In this document: piece by piece, positions 9,074-15,794 of the stretch
Layout of the letters: each line of letters begins with the position of its first letter
Position numbering within the stretch: the stretch's first letter is position 1
Source: Chromatiaceae bacterium
GTDB taxonomy: Bacteria; Pseudomonadota; Gammaproteobacteria; Chromatiales; Chromatiaceae
Assembly (NCBI GenBank): GCA_013426805.1
Contig: JACDZG010000083.1
Location: forward strand, 1-34,223
Reading direction: 5' to 3'
DNA length: 34,223 nt
Translations under genes and position numbers: made by a program
The notes under the pieces: generated by a model
The model's input: the letters and a program-made list of their open reading frames with translations, nothing else
What the model was told of the DNA's origin: nothing
Database searches by the model: none

Positions 9074-9297
9074 CCGGTGTATGATTTTGCGTATGTCCGC
9101 CCTCATACCCCGACCGCGCGGCGCGCTCCGGGCTGCCGGACGGTTGCCGCGCATCCTGGCCCGCTCCTGAAGCGGCATCATCCGTGTGATTACCTGAAGG
9201 CCAAAATCGCGGCCGGAGGCCGCTCCCACAGGTGGGTTTGAGGTGAACGCACCCATTGAATCCGTCAATCACGCGTCAACCAACAGAGGAACACATG
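9074..9297. other. Intergenic region with a palindromic hairpin
   Basis: No gene seen. Positions 9209-9223 (GCGGCCGGAGGCCGC) form a strong hairpin within a sequence that resembles the REP-type repeats of gammaproteobacteria (GCGGCC...GGCCGCTCCCACAG). The 3' end carries the ribosome site of the HdeD-like gene. Confidence 0.5.
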
Positions 9298-9870
9298 ATG
9301 TCTGCAAGCAACACGGCGACCGTCCAGGGTGCCTTTTCCGCCGAGGTACAGAAGCACTGGGGCTGGCTGCTGGCCCTGGGTATCATCTCCATTCTACTTG
9401 GGACCCTCGGGTTCTACATGACCTTCGCGCTCACCCTGGCGAGCGTCCTGCTCTTCGGGGTGCTGATCCTCGTCGCCGGACTCTTTCAACTGGTCCATGC
9501 CTTCACCTGCAAGGGCTGGAAGTCGGTGCTCTGGCATGTGCTGATCGCCCTGCTGTACATCGCGGCCGGGGTCGACATCATCATGGACCCGGCCCGTGCC
9601 TCGGTCATACTCACCCTGGTGCTGGCCGGCATCCTGATCGCGGTCGGTCTGGTACGCATCATCATGGCCTTCCAACTGCGGCCGGCGGCGGCGGGCTGGT
9701 TCTGGGTGGCGCTCTCGGGCCTGGTGTCCATCGTACTGGGCGGCATGATCCTGGGCCAATGGCCGGAATCCGGCATGTGGGTGATCGGCCTGTTCGTCGC
9801 CATCGAACTGATCTTCAACGGCTGGTCCTATCTCTTCATGGCGCTGGATGCGCGCAAGGCCGCGCGCTGA
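9298..9870 (+). CDS. HdeD-family (DUF308) integral membrane protein
   Basis: Protein of 190 residues made of about six short hydrophobic helices separated by tight turns, with the internal repeat character of DUF308/HdeD proteins: HWGWLLALGIISILLGTLGF, then repeated LILVAGL..., LIALLYIAAGV..., AGILIAVGLVRII... and ALSGLVSIVLGGMIL. In Escherichia coli HdeD contributes to acid resistance at high cell density; whether that applies here is inference. Two adjacent ATGs (9295 and 9298) are possible; the second has better spacing (seven bases) from GAGGA. It appears to be a single-gene unit flanked by hairpin repeats. Confidence 0.85.
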   Translation: MSASNTATVQGAFSAEVQKHWGWLLALGIISILLGTLGFYMTFALTLASVLLFGVLILVAGLFQLVHAFTCKGWKSVLWHVLIALLYIAAGVDIIMDPARASVILTLVLAGILIAVGLVRIIMAFQLRPAAAGWFWVALSGLVSIVLGGMILGQWPESGMWVIGLFVAIELIFNGWSYLFMALDARKAAR

Positions 9871-9957
9871 TCCCGGCTGGCCGAGAGCGGTCGGGCCGCA
9901 TCCGCGCTGCCGGCCTTGGCCATAAGCCCGGCCACCGCGCGATCCGCAGGGTCGTCG

Positions 9958-10013
9958 GTCCGCATAGCGGACCCTACAGGTCACGGTGTTACCGTAGGGT
10001 TTGCTGTGCGGAC
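9958..10013. repeat. Long imperfect inverted repeat (hairpin)
   Basis: The 20-base arm at 9958-9977 (GTCCGCATAGCGGACCCTAC) pairs with 9994-10013 at 17 of 20 positions, with a 16-base loop. Each arm also contains a smaller GTCCGC/GCGGAC palindrome, and a further TGTGCGGACC follows at 10021-10030. The form is that of a REP-like intergenic element. There is no T-run, so it is not a classical terminator. Confidence 0.65.
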
Positions 10014-10056
10014 CGCCCGCTGTGCGGACCGTCCGCGGCTGGAACCGGAGACAACC

Positions 10057-10143
10057 ATGACTTGGGAACAGCGAATCCACATTGACCCCCTGATCTGCCA
10101 TGCTCAAGCCTGTATCAACGGAACGCGCATACCGGTATCATGA
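10057..10143 (+). pseudogene. Truncated DUF433 antitoxin-like gene
   Basis: The frame reads MTWEQRIHIDP...ACINGTRIPVS then stop, 28 residues. This is the start of the DUF433 family (a 70-80 residue VapB-like DNA-binding protein), in which the motif (I/V)xGTRIPV is followed by about 40 more residues. Here the protein stops right after that motif, and the downstream sequence in all frames belongs to the next gene. A good ribosome site (CCGGAG, six bases before ATG) is retained, so a 28-residue peptide may still be made. Its stop overlaps the ATG of the glycosyltransferase at 10140, so its translation could couple to that gene. I read it as a deletion remnant. Confidence 0.6.
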
Positions 10144-11243
10144 CGCCGGACCACCCCCTCACCATCGCCCCGCACGCCCGCATCCTGCTGGTGCGGCTCT
10201 CCGCCATCGGCGACATTGTGTTCGCGTCGCCACTGATCGCGGCCCTGCGCCGCGCCAGCCCGCAAGCGCACATCGCCTGGCTGGTCCAGCCGGAGTGCCG
10301 GGCGCTGCTCGACCGCCATCCGGACCTGGACGAGGTGATCGTCTGCCCCATGGGCCACTGGCGGCGGCTGTGGCGTGAACGTCGGTTCGGCCAATTGAGC
10401 AGGGGGCTGCTGGCCATGCGTGAAACGCTGCACGAGCGGCGTTTCGATCTTGCCCTGGACTTGCAGGGACTCGCCAAGAGCGGGCTCCTGACCCGACTGT
10501 CCGGCGCGCGGGAGCGGGTCGGCCTGGGCTCGCGCGAGGGCAGCGCCTGGCTCATGACCCGCACGGTTGACCGCGGCGGAGACCCGCGGCGCATCGGCTC
10601 CGAGTACCTGCAGCTGGCGCGGATGCTGGGCTTGCCCACCGCCGACTTCGCGATGGCCGTTCACTATGACGCGGCCGCCGCGACCGCGGCCGACGAGACG
10701 CTGGTGCGGGAGGGGCTGACCAGCGGCTTCGCGGCCCTCTGCCCCTTCACCACCCGACCGCAGAAGCACTGGTTCGAGGAGCGCTGGGCCGACCTGGCCT
10801 GGCGCCTGCGCGCGGACCTGGGGCTGATCCCGGTGCTGCTGGGCGGTCCGGGCGACCGGGAGGCCGCGGATCGGATCAGCGATGCGTCCGGGGCGGCCGG
10901 CGGGACCGCCGATGAAGCCGAGAACCCCGTGGTCAACCTCGCGGGCCGGACCAGCCTGAGCGAGGCCGCCGCGCTGATCGACCGCGCCGCCCTGCTGGTG
11001 GGGGTGGACACCGGCCTGAGCCACATGGGCATCGCCCATAGCACCCCGTCCGTGCTCTTGTTCGGCTCCACCTGTCCCTACACCGACACCACGCGCGCCA
11101 ACGCCCGGGTGCTCTACCACCAGTTGCCCTGCTCCCCCTGCAAGCGCCGGCCCACCTGCAACGGGGCCTTCACCTGTATGCGTGCGATCCGCGGGGGCGA
11201 GGTGCTGGCCGCCGCCCGCCAGGTCATTGGACAGACGCCGTGA
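10140..11243 (+). CDS. Glycosyltransferase family 9 (heptosyltransferase-like)
   Basis: Protein of 367 residues with the GT9/heptosyltransferase layout. N-terminal Rossmann half starts ILLVRLSAIGDIVFASPLI (the family signature RxSAIGD). The middle has DLALDLQGLAKSGLLTRLSG, also characteristic. The C-terminal half carries the nucleotide-sugar site VGVDTGLSHMGIA and a closing Cys-rich segment PCSPCKRRPTCNGAFTCM. Such enzymes add heptose or a related sugar to the lipopolysaccharide core at the inner face of the inner membrane, using ADP-heptose. Which sugar is used here cannot be told, so no gene symbol is given. Its stop overlaps the GTG start of the next gene by four bases, indicating an operon with a GT4 enzyme. 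Confidence 0.88.
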   Translation: MTPDHPLTIAPHARILLVRLSAIGDIVFASPLIAALRRASPQAHIAWLVQPECRALLDRHPDLDEVIVCPMGHWRRLWRERRFGQLSRGLLAMRETLHERRFDLALDLQGLAKSGLLTRLSGARERVGLGSREGSAWLMTRTVDRGGDPRRIGSEYLQLARMLGLPTADFAMAVHYDAAAATAADETLVREGLTSGFAALCPFTTRPQKHWFEERWADLAWRLRADLGLIPVLLGGPGDREAADRISDASGAAGGTADEAENPVVNLAGRTSLSEAAALIDRAALLVGVDTGLSHMGIAHSTPSVLLFGSTCPYTDTTRANARVLYHQLPCSPCKRRPTCNGAFTCMRAIRGGEVLAAARQVIGQTP

Positions 11244-12337
11244 GGATTCTGCACGTCGAGGGCGGACGGCACCTCTACGGCGGGGCCTTCCAGGTCCTGC
11301 ACCTGATCCGGGGTCTGCACGCCCGCGATCACGCGAACCTGCTCGCCTGCCCGCGCGGCTGCGACCTGGGCGCCGCCGCGGCGCCTTGCGCCCAAGTGAG
11401 CGGCCTACCGATGCACGGGGATGCGGACGTCTTGCTGGTGCCGCGCCTGCTGCGGCTGATCCGCTCGACCGGGCCGGATCTGGTGCATCTGCACAGCCGC
11501 ATCGGGGCGGACGTGATGGGCGGGATCGCGGGGCGCCTGACCGGGGTGCCGGTAGTCCACACCCGACGGGTGGATAACCCGGAGGCGGCCTGGCTCGTGC
11601 GTCTCAAATACCGGCTGCATGATCGGGTGATCGCCATCTCGCAGGAGATCGGGCGGGTGCTGACCGCGGGTGGGTTGCCGGCCGACAAGTTGCGGGTGGT
11701 GCGCAGCGCGGTCGACTGGCAGCGCTACGCCCGGCCCGGCGACCGCGCCGCGGCGGCGCGGCGGCTGGGGATACCGGCCGACGGACCCTGGATCGCCGTG
11801 GTCGCTCAGTTGATCGAGCGCAAGGGACACCGCTTTCTGCTGCGGGCATTGCCGGCACTGGTCGCGGCACACCCGGACCTGCGGGTGATCTTCTTCGGCC
11901 AGGGCCCGCTGGCCGCGAACCTCGCGCAGGAGGCGCGCGCCCTGGGAGTCGCCGAGCAGGTGACCCTGGCGGGCTTTCGGTCTGACCTGGACGAATTGCT
12001 GCCCTGTGTTGATCTGCTGGTGCACCCGGCCCTGATAGAGGGCCTCGGCGTCTCACTGCTCCAGGCGGCCAGCGCCGGGGTGCCGATCATCGCCAGCCGT
12101 GCCGGGGGCATTCCGGAGGCCGTGCGCGACGGGGAGAACGGTGTGCTGGTCACCCCGGGGGACCCGGCCGCCCTGGGCGCCTCGATTGCCGCGCTGCTCG
12201 CGAACCCCGAACGCCGCCGCGCCCTGGGTGCCGCGGGCCAGGCACTGATGGCGCGGGAGTTTTCTATCGACGCGATGGTGGAGGGCAATCTCGCGGTCTA
12301 TCGGGAATTACTTGATGAAGCGGGACGTCACTTCTGA
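11240..12337 (+). CDS. GT4 (group 1) glycosyltransferase
   Basis: Protein of 365 residues with the GT-B fold pattern. N-terminal half starts MRILHVEGGRHLYGGAFQVL; the C-terminal half has IAVVAQLIERKGHRFLLRAL and the donor site HPALIEGLGVSLLQAASAG. The usual E-x7-E motif is E-x7-Q here: the first Glu is retained and the second is Gln. This is seen in some group-1 enzymes but is worth noting. It is GTG-initiated, overlapping the stop of the GT9 gene (GTGA), so the two are almost certainly translated together. The likely role is lipopolysaccharide core or O-antigen assembly in the cytoplasm or inner membrane. Sugar specificity unknown. Confidence 0.9.
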   Translation: MRILHVEGGRHLYGGAFQVLHLIRGLHARDHANLLACPRGCDLGAAAAPCAQVSGLPMHGDADVLLVPRLLRLIRSTGPDLVHLHSRIGADVMGGIAGRLTGVPVVHTRRVDNPEAAWLVRLKYRLHDRVIAISQEIGRVLTAGGLPADKLRVVRSAVDWQRYARPGDRAAAARRLGIPADGPWIAVVAQLIERKGHRFLLRALPALVAAHPDLRVIFFGQGPLAANLAQEARALGVAEQVTLAGFRSDLDELLPCVDLLVHPALIEGLGVSLLQAASAGVPIIASRAGGIPEAVRDGENGVLVTPGDPAALGASIAALLANPERRRALGAAGQALMAREFSIDAMVEGNLAVYRELLDEAGRHF

Positions 12338-12398
12338 AACGATCAAGCAAAATCCTTGCCATGCGTTATTGAGAAGTAATAGCCCTCTTACCTGATAT

Positions 12399-12450
12399 CC
12401 GGACAGACGCTTGGTGTAGGGGCGGGTTTGAAACCCGCCTCTACGTCCGG
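12399..12450. repeat. Dispersed palindromic repeat, copy 2
   Basis: Perfect hairpin GGCGGGTTTGAAACCCGCC at 12421-12439, extended outward by GTAG/CTAC, within outer arms CCGGAC (12399-12404) and GTCCGG (12445-12450) and followed by TTAT. It matches the copy at 414-460 in core, arms and trailing bases. Confidence 0.75.
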
Positions 12451-12474
12451 TTATCACGTCCGATGGCTATACAA

Positions 12475-12573
12475 GCGGTCGGTTTCGGTATCGGCGGCAC
12501 CCGCGGCGAGCTTGATCCGCAGGAACAGCTTGCCAGCCGATTTACTGCTGGCGGTTGCATGGCAAGGTTCGGG
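12475..12573 (+). pseudogene. Decayed 3' end of a caspase-family peptidase gene
   Basis: DNA here aligns with the last part of the caspase gene starting at 23341. GCGGYCGGTTTCGGTATCGG is shared, followed by GGCACCCGCGGCG, then weaker matches ending at GCTGGCGGTTG. The translated frame gives AVGFGIGGTRGELDP, compared with AAGFGIGGTRGGLDP in the intact protein. Small indels and the absence of everything upstream show it is a relic. It indicates that another copy of the caspase gene once lay left of the present cluster. Confidence 0.7.
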
Positions 12574-12582
12574 CAGTTCCGC

Positions 12583-12867
12583 TCAATAGTGGGGGCGGCA
12601 AGCGATGATGGTCACAAGATCTTCATCGACCGCATAGACGAGGCGGTTAGCCTCGTCGATCCGGCGCGACCACAGGCCGGAGAGGTTCTCGCGCAGTGCC
12701 TGCGGTTTGCCGATCCCGGCGTATGGGGTGCGCAGGGTGTCCATGATCAGACGGTTGACTCGCTTCAGGGTCTTGCGGTCCTGGGTTTGCCGGTACAGGT
12801 AATCCGCCCAAGCCTCGGCGGTCCAGGCGAGACCTCTAGTACCGCACGATGAAAGTGCTCGGACCAT
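12583..12867 (-). CDS. yoeB: YoeB/Txe-family toxin with 5' end replaced by IS630
   Basis: From residue 12 on, this is a clear YoeB mRNA interferase: GLAWTAEAWADYLYRQTQDR, KTLKRVNRLI, NLSGLWSRRIDEANRLVYAV and the C-terminal catalytic RPHY (His and Tyr at the end, as in E. coli YoeB). YoeB cleaves ribosome-bound mRNA and is neutralised by YefM. The native start is gone. Removing the IS630 element (12839-14415) and one TA rejoins ATG GCT AGA GGT CTC GCC, i.e. a start MARGLAW overlapping the yefM stop. At present the frame continues into the IS end and meets an ATG at 12867, six bases after the transposase stop codon, adding about eight foreign residues. No ribosome site precedes that ATG, so expression is doubtful. 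Confidence 0.85.
   Translation of the reverse strand: MVRALSSCGTRGLAWTAEAWADYLYRQTQDRKTLKRVNRLIMDTLRTPYAGIGKPQALRENLSGLWSRRIDEANRLVYAVDEDLVTIIACRPHY
12839..12856 (+). repeat. Left terminal inverted repeat of IS630 element
   Basis: GTACCGCACGATGAAAGT, adjacent to target TA at 12837-12838. It mirrors 14398-14415 with one mismatch. Confidence 0.9.
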
Positions 12868-13493
12868 GTCAATCTAGGCTGCCAGCGGCTTTCCCTGGTA
12901 GGTCCAGCGGAACGGCTTGGCCATCGTCTTGTTGAAATAGTCGATGAAGTTGTTAATTTTCTTGCACAGGTCTTCAACCGATATAAAACTTCCGCGTCGA
13001 ATGACTTTACGTATAAGAATCGAGAACCAGATTTCGATCTGATTCAGCCATGAGCTATGCTTCGGCGTAAAGTGAAAAACGATGCGATGGGTGGGGTCGC
13101 ACAGAAACGCTTGGCGGGTCGCCACGGAGTGGAGAATACCGCATTTGCCTTTGACCCCGAGGTCGCCTTCAAAACCGATGCTCTCGGCCACTAAACGCAC
13201 GACTGACTCGGAGGAATGGGTGTTGAGATTGTCCATGACCAAGTGCAACGGCGACGGTGGGGAGCACTGTGAGCACGCGGCGATCAGGGGGGATAAGAAT
13301 TGCGTAAAATCGGCTTCGGTGCGCGTCTGGCCGAGTCGTCCTGTGACCTTCCCAGTCGCGACGTCGAACTCGGCAATCAGGGTGTGGGTGCCGTGGCGTT
13401 TGTACTCAAACTCACGGCGCTCGACGCGCCCGGAGGTCATCGGCCGGGTCGGCGCAATACGTTCAAGTGCTTGAATACCCGTCATTTCGTCAA

Positions 13494-13501
13494 TCGAGGA
13501 G
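13494..13501. repeat. MITE target-site duplication, left
   Basis: TCGAGGAG, repeated exactly at 13751-13758. Confidence 0.9.
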
Positions 13502-13750
13502 GGCTCTCTGGGAACTCAGTAGGTCAAGTAAGTTTATAAAAACAGCACGATAGAGCATTTACACAAAAACAAAACGGCTCTATGTCAGCGTCTGAAAATA
13601 GCGTAAGCCCTTGATATGAAGATTCGGCAGATCAGTAATCGCTCCAGAGCTTGCTGATGTGGCTCGACATGCGACCCTATGCTGCCCTCGCTTCCGCGAT
13701 AACATGATGTTATTTATCGCTATGTTGACCTACTGAGATCCCAGAGAGCC
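13502..13750. mobile_element. 249-bp MITE nested in the transposase gene
   Basis: The inverted ends are 25 bases each (13502-13526 and 13726-13750), starting GGCTCTCTGGGA and ending at the inner TAGGTCA, with 24 of 25 identical. The element is flanked by an 8-bp direct repeat TCGAGGAG (13494-13501 and 13751-13758). There is no coding capacity; the interior is AT-richer than the surroundings and contains a further small palindrome ATAACATGATGTTAT (13699-13713). GGCTCT ends with 8-bp duplications are typical of the ISL3 group, so an ISL3-type transposase is the suggested driver (inference). Confidence 0.93.
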
Positions 13751-13758
13751 TCGAGGAG
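13751..13758. repeat. MITE target-site duplication, right
   Basis: TCGAGGAG, exact copy of 13494-13501. Confidence 0.9.
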
Positions 13759-14397
13759 GTCTTTATCCCCGCCGCCGCCCGCGCTGGGGCGAGACGGTAG
13801 GTTTCGCAAATGTCCTGACATTTTTCTGCGAACTGCGCGTCCGGCTTGGCCTCCAGCCAGTATTGCGAGCGATGGGGTTTCAGGTCCGCTTCTTTCAAAA
13901 AACGCCCGATGGAGCGCGCGGAGATCGACTCGACGATGCCCCGCTTCATCGCCTCGTCGGCGATCTCCCATTGCGTCCAATGCGTGATCGCCCGTCCGCT
14001 GTCTTGCGGCGCCTCGCAGGCCAGCGCAATGATCGTGCAGATCTGCTCCGCAATGAATGTGGGAGGGGTACCGGAGCGCGGCGCATCGGACAGTCGCTCC
14101 GCGACGCTCGCGTCCGGGTTCTCCACCCACCGCCGCCACCCTTGAACCGTGGAACGACTGATGCCGAGTTGGTCCGCCGTCGGCCGCACGCCGACACCGT
14201 CACCCGCCAGCAAGATGATCCGCACTCGCAGGGCCAATTGCTGTTGGCAGGTCGCTTGTCGCTCAAGCGACTCCAGTTGTCCACGCTCGCGATCAGTGAC
14301 GGGGACAGGGGCAGGACAAAGCAGGGGCATCGCAAAAACCAGAACAGGTTGAAGAAGATTCGTATTTTATAACGTATTCTTCACAAACAGTATGAAG

Positions 14398-14415
14398 ACT
14401 TTCATCCTGCGGTAC
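14398..14415 (-). repeat. Right terminal inverted repeat of IS630 element
   Basis: Reverse complement GTACCGCAGGATGAAAGT, adjacent to target TA at 14416-14417. Its last base supplies the G of the current yefM TAG stop. Confidence 0.9.
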
Positions 14416-14669
14416 TAGCCATCGATCAGGCCCCGCGCTTGGGCCTCGCCGCGGCAGTACTGCTCGATGGAACGTGCGAGATGCTCGGCATTCGCCGGCG
14501 AGCGCAGCAGATGAACGGTCTCCATCAGGTTGTTGAAGCTGTCCAGCGACATGACGACCGCGGCGGGGGCATCGCGGCGGGTGATGACGGTGTAATCGGC
14601 ATCGGCGACGACGCGGTCGAGCACTTGATCGAGCCGGGTGCGGGCGTCGGCGTCGGAGATCGTCTGCAT
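14415..14669 (-). CDS. yefM: YefM/Phd-family antitoxin
   Basis: Protein of 84 residues with the YefM pattern: MQTISDADARTRLDQVLDRV, YTVITRRDAPAAVVMSLDSF, NNLMETVHLLRSPANAEHLA and a C-terminal acidic/flexible tail that normally wraps the toxin. It neutralises YoeB and, with it, represses its own operon. Start at ATG 14669 with AGAGG nine bases upstream. The stop codon TAG now uses T and A of the IS630 target and G of the IS end; the ancestral stop was also TAG, so the protein is unchanged by the insertion. The cognate toxin gene is now 1.5 kb downstream beyond the IS, so the usual co-translation is lost. Confidence 0.92.
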   Translation of the reverse strand: MQTISDADARTRLDQVLDRVVADADYTVITRRDAPAAVVMSLDSFNNLMETVHLLRSPANAEHLARSIEQYCRGEAQARGLIDG

Positions 14670-14780
14670 GTGTCGATACCTCTGGGTTTGGGGTGAGTAT
14701 GGGTGTACGCCGCCGCGGCGAACAGGGCAGCACGGACGCCCTCCAAGCCCCCCCGGAGCTTCCGTGTCCCAGCCGCCTGA

Positions 14781-14843
14781 GTTGCCCGTCACGATGACCA
14801 GACCATGTTGAATCACTGTAGCGGTAATCAGTCCGTCCGCAAA
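14781..14843 (-). pseudogene. VapC (PIN-domain toxin) C-terminal remnant
   Basis: The reverse frame reads FADGLITATVIQHGLVIVTG then N, matching the conserved end of VapC toxins (DGLIAATALxHGLxxVTRN), which carries the last acidic residue of the PIN active site. The rest of the domain is missing: upstream of it the DNA is the vapB-like gene in another frame. A deletion appears to have joined vapB directly to the last quarter of vapC. Past the Asn the frame loses similarity. Confidence 0.6.
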
Positions 14844-15037
14844 GGGAAGCGGGTCAGGTCCGCATCGGTCAGGCCCTCGGTGAGGCTGGCGAACAGGTCC
14901 TTCAACCGGTCGGCGGTGGCCGCGACCGGTTCCCACATCAGCACGACACGCACGGGAACGCCGCTCGGCACGCCGTCGGGCATCCGAATGCTGTGGTACT
15001 CCGCCACCGTCGCGAACTCGATGGTATCCTTTTTCAC
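14828..15037 (-). CDS. VapB-like antitoxin, C-terminally truncated
   Basis: Protein of 69 residues: MKKDTIEFATVAEYHSIRMP, then a short strand VRVVLMWEP and a helix LKDLFASLTEGLTDADLTR, ending FPLRTD. The pattern (two short beta strands with RMPDGVPSGVPVRV, then a helix ending SLTEGLTDxDL) is that of small antitoxins encoded before VapC. Normal members continue with an Arg/Asp-rich tail; here it is replaced by six residues at the deletion joint with vapC. The GTG start at 15037 lies just inside the segment duplicated with the sigma genes, so the original start may also have been altered. Whether it is still made is uncertain. Confidence 0.55.
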   Translation of the reverse strand: MKKDTIEFATVAEYHSIRMPDGVPSGVPVRVVLMWEPVAATADRLKDLFASLTEGLTDADLTRFPLRTD

Positions 15038-15489
15038 CGACTGAAACCCCCACTCCCAAGAGGAAGCAGGGCAATGGCCGACGAGCCGGATGACGAACCC
15101 CTGGTCGCCGACCTGAAGGCCGGGGGCAACCGGCGTGCGCAGGCCGTCAAGCGCCTGTGCGGTGAACTATCGGTGCCGATGCGGGCCTTTTTCCGCCGCA
15201 AAGGGCTCGACGACAAGGCGGCGGAAGACCTGCTGCACGAGACCTTCGTCCACCTGTTGCGCGGTATCGGCAGTTACCGTGGCGAGAGCCCGTTGCGGGC
15301 CTGGGTCTGGGCCTGGGCCATCGCCCGCAACGAGATGCGCATGTACTGGCGCGCCGCCGAGCGGCGCGAGGACCCGGAGGAGCCCGAGACCCTGGCGATG
15401 GTGCGGGTCGGCTCGGACGATGACTCGCGCGACGCGGCCGAGTTGATCGATTGCGTCCGCGCGGCCCTGCGCCGGTTCGAGCACCAGTT
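15028..15489 (+). repeat. Duplicated sigma-gene segment, copy 1
   Basis: Direct repeat with 19893-20348, covering the leader (CACTCCCAAGAGGAAGCAGG) and the first 138 codons of the sigma gene. Differences are a few substitutions plus a 6-base CTGGGT-type expansion in copy 1 (AWVWAWAIA versus AWAWAIA). Similarity ends abruptly after GAGCACCAGTT. Confidence 0.9.
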
Positions 15490-15556
15490 GCCGAAGACTG
15501 TAACGATGTTCTGCAGCGAGGCCAAGAGGGCGGCACGGTCTGACGTAACAGATTGA
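15074..15556 (+). pseudogene. Truncated sigma-70 family factor lacking region 4
   Basis: Protein of 160 residues nearly identical to the first 136 residues of the intact sigma factor at 19939: MADEPDDEPLVADLKAGGNR, the region-2 core LLHETFVHLLRGIGSYRGES, and ARNEMRMYWRAAERRED. After Gln138 it diverges into an unrelated 22-residue tail (LPKTVTMFCSEAKR...). Region 4, which reads the -35 element, is absent, so it should not direct promoter recognition alone. Region 2 is complete and the ribosome site is kept, so a core-polymerase-binding decoy is conceivable. The simplest reading is a broken duplicate. Confidence 0.85.
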
Positions 15557-15794
15557 GGATACTCCGATGAGTAGCTTGCACAAGCCTCCTGACGGCACCA
15601 CGGGGAGTGCATCGAACCCGGTGTCGGCCCACCGTGCAAATCGCTGAGCGAGGGAGGCCGACTGATGAACAGCGATGCGGTTCAGCCTCGACGACGTTGA
15701 TAGTAAACGTGGCTACGAGATGTTCGGGAGGGTCGCGGCATGGCCGACTCGCGTTCTTGTCCACTTATTTGACTCAACAGTGGGATACTCGCGC
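15557..15794 (+). other. Leader region before the first TPR-CHAT gene
   Basis: No full gene. Two tiny frames have ribosome sites: 15567-15647 (26 residues, GAGGA eight bases before ATG) and 15664-15699 (11 residues, GGGAGG upstream). Both may be gene-start relics or leader peptides; neither is recognised. The TPR-CHAT frame is open from 15675, but the residues before 15795 do not look like a secreted protein start. Confidence 0.35.

Larger units (their letters stand above)
12874..14330 (-). pseudogene. IS630-family DDE transposase, split by MITE insertion
   Basis: N-terminal half (14330 down to 13751): helix-turn-helix region with LGISRSTVQGWRRWV and an IS630-type linker SISARSIGRFLKEADLKPHR. 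C-terminal half (13493 down to 12874): [24 protein letters not shown] and [13 protein letters not shown]. Removing the 249-bp MITE and one 8-bp target copy joins the halves in frame as ...[13 protein letters not shown]..., giving exactly 400 codons including stop (399 residues). All three catalytic acids are then present: Asp in SIDEMTG, Asp in MDNLNTH and Glu in NQIEIWF. The MITE is therefore the only lesion. As it stands the gene is inactive, because translation runs into the MITE and stops at 13710. Confidence 0.92.
12839..14415 (-). mobile_element. IS630-family insertion sequence, interrupted by a MITE
   Basis: Terminal inverted repeats read GTACCGCACGATGAAAGT at the left end (12839-12856) and GTACCGCAGGATGAAAGT at the right end in reverse complement (14398-14415), 17 of 18 identical. 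Both ends are flanked by TA (12837-12838 and 14416-14417), the target duplication of the IS630/Tc1-mariner group. Without the nested MITE and its target copy the element is 1320 bp with one transposase gene. It sits between yefM and yoeB, inside codon 3 of yoeB. Confidence 0.92.
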
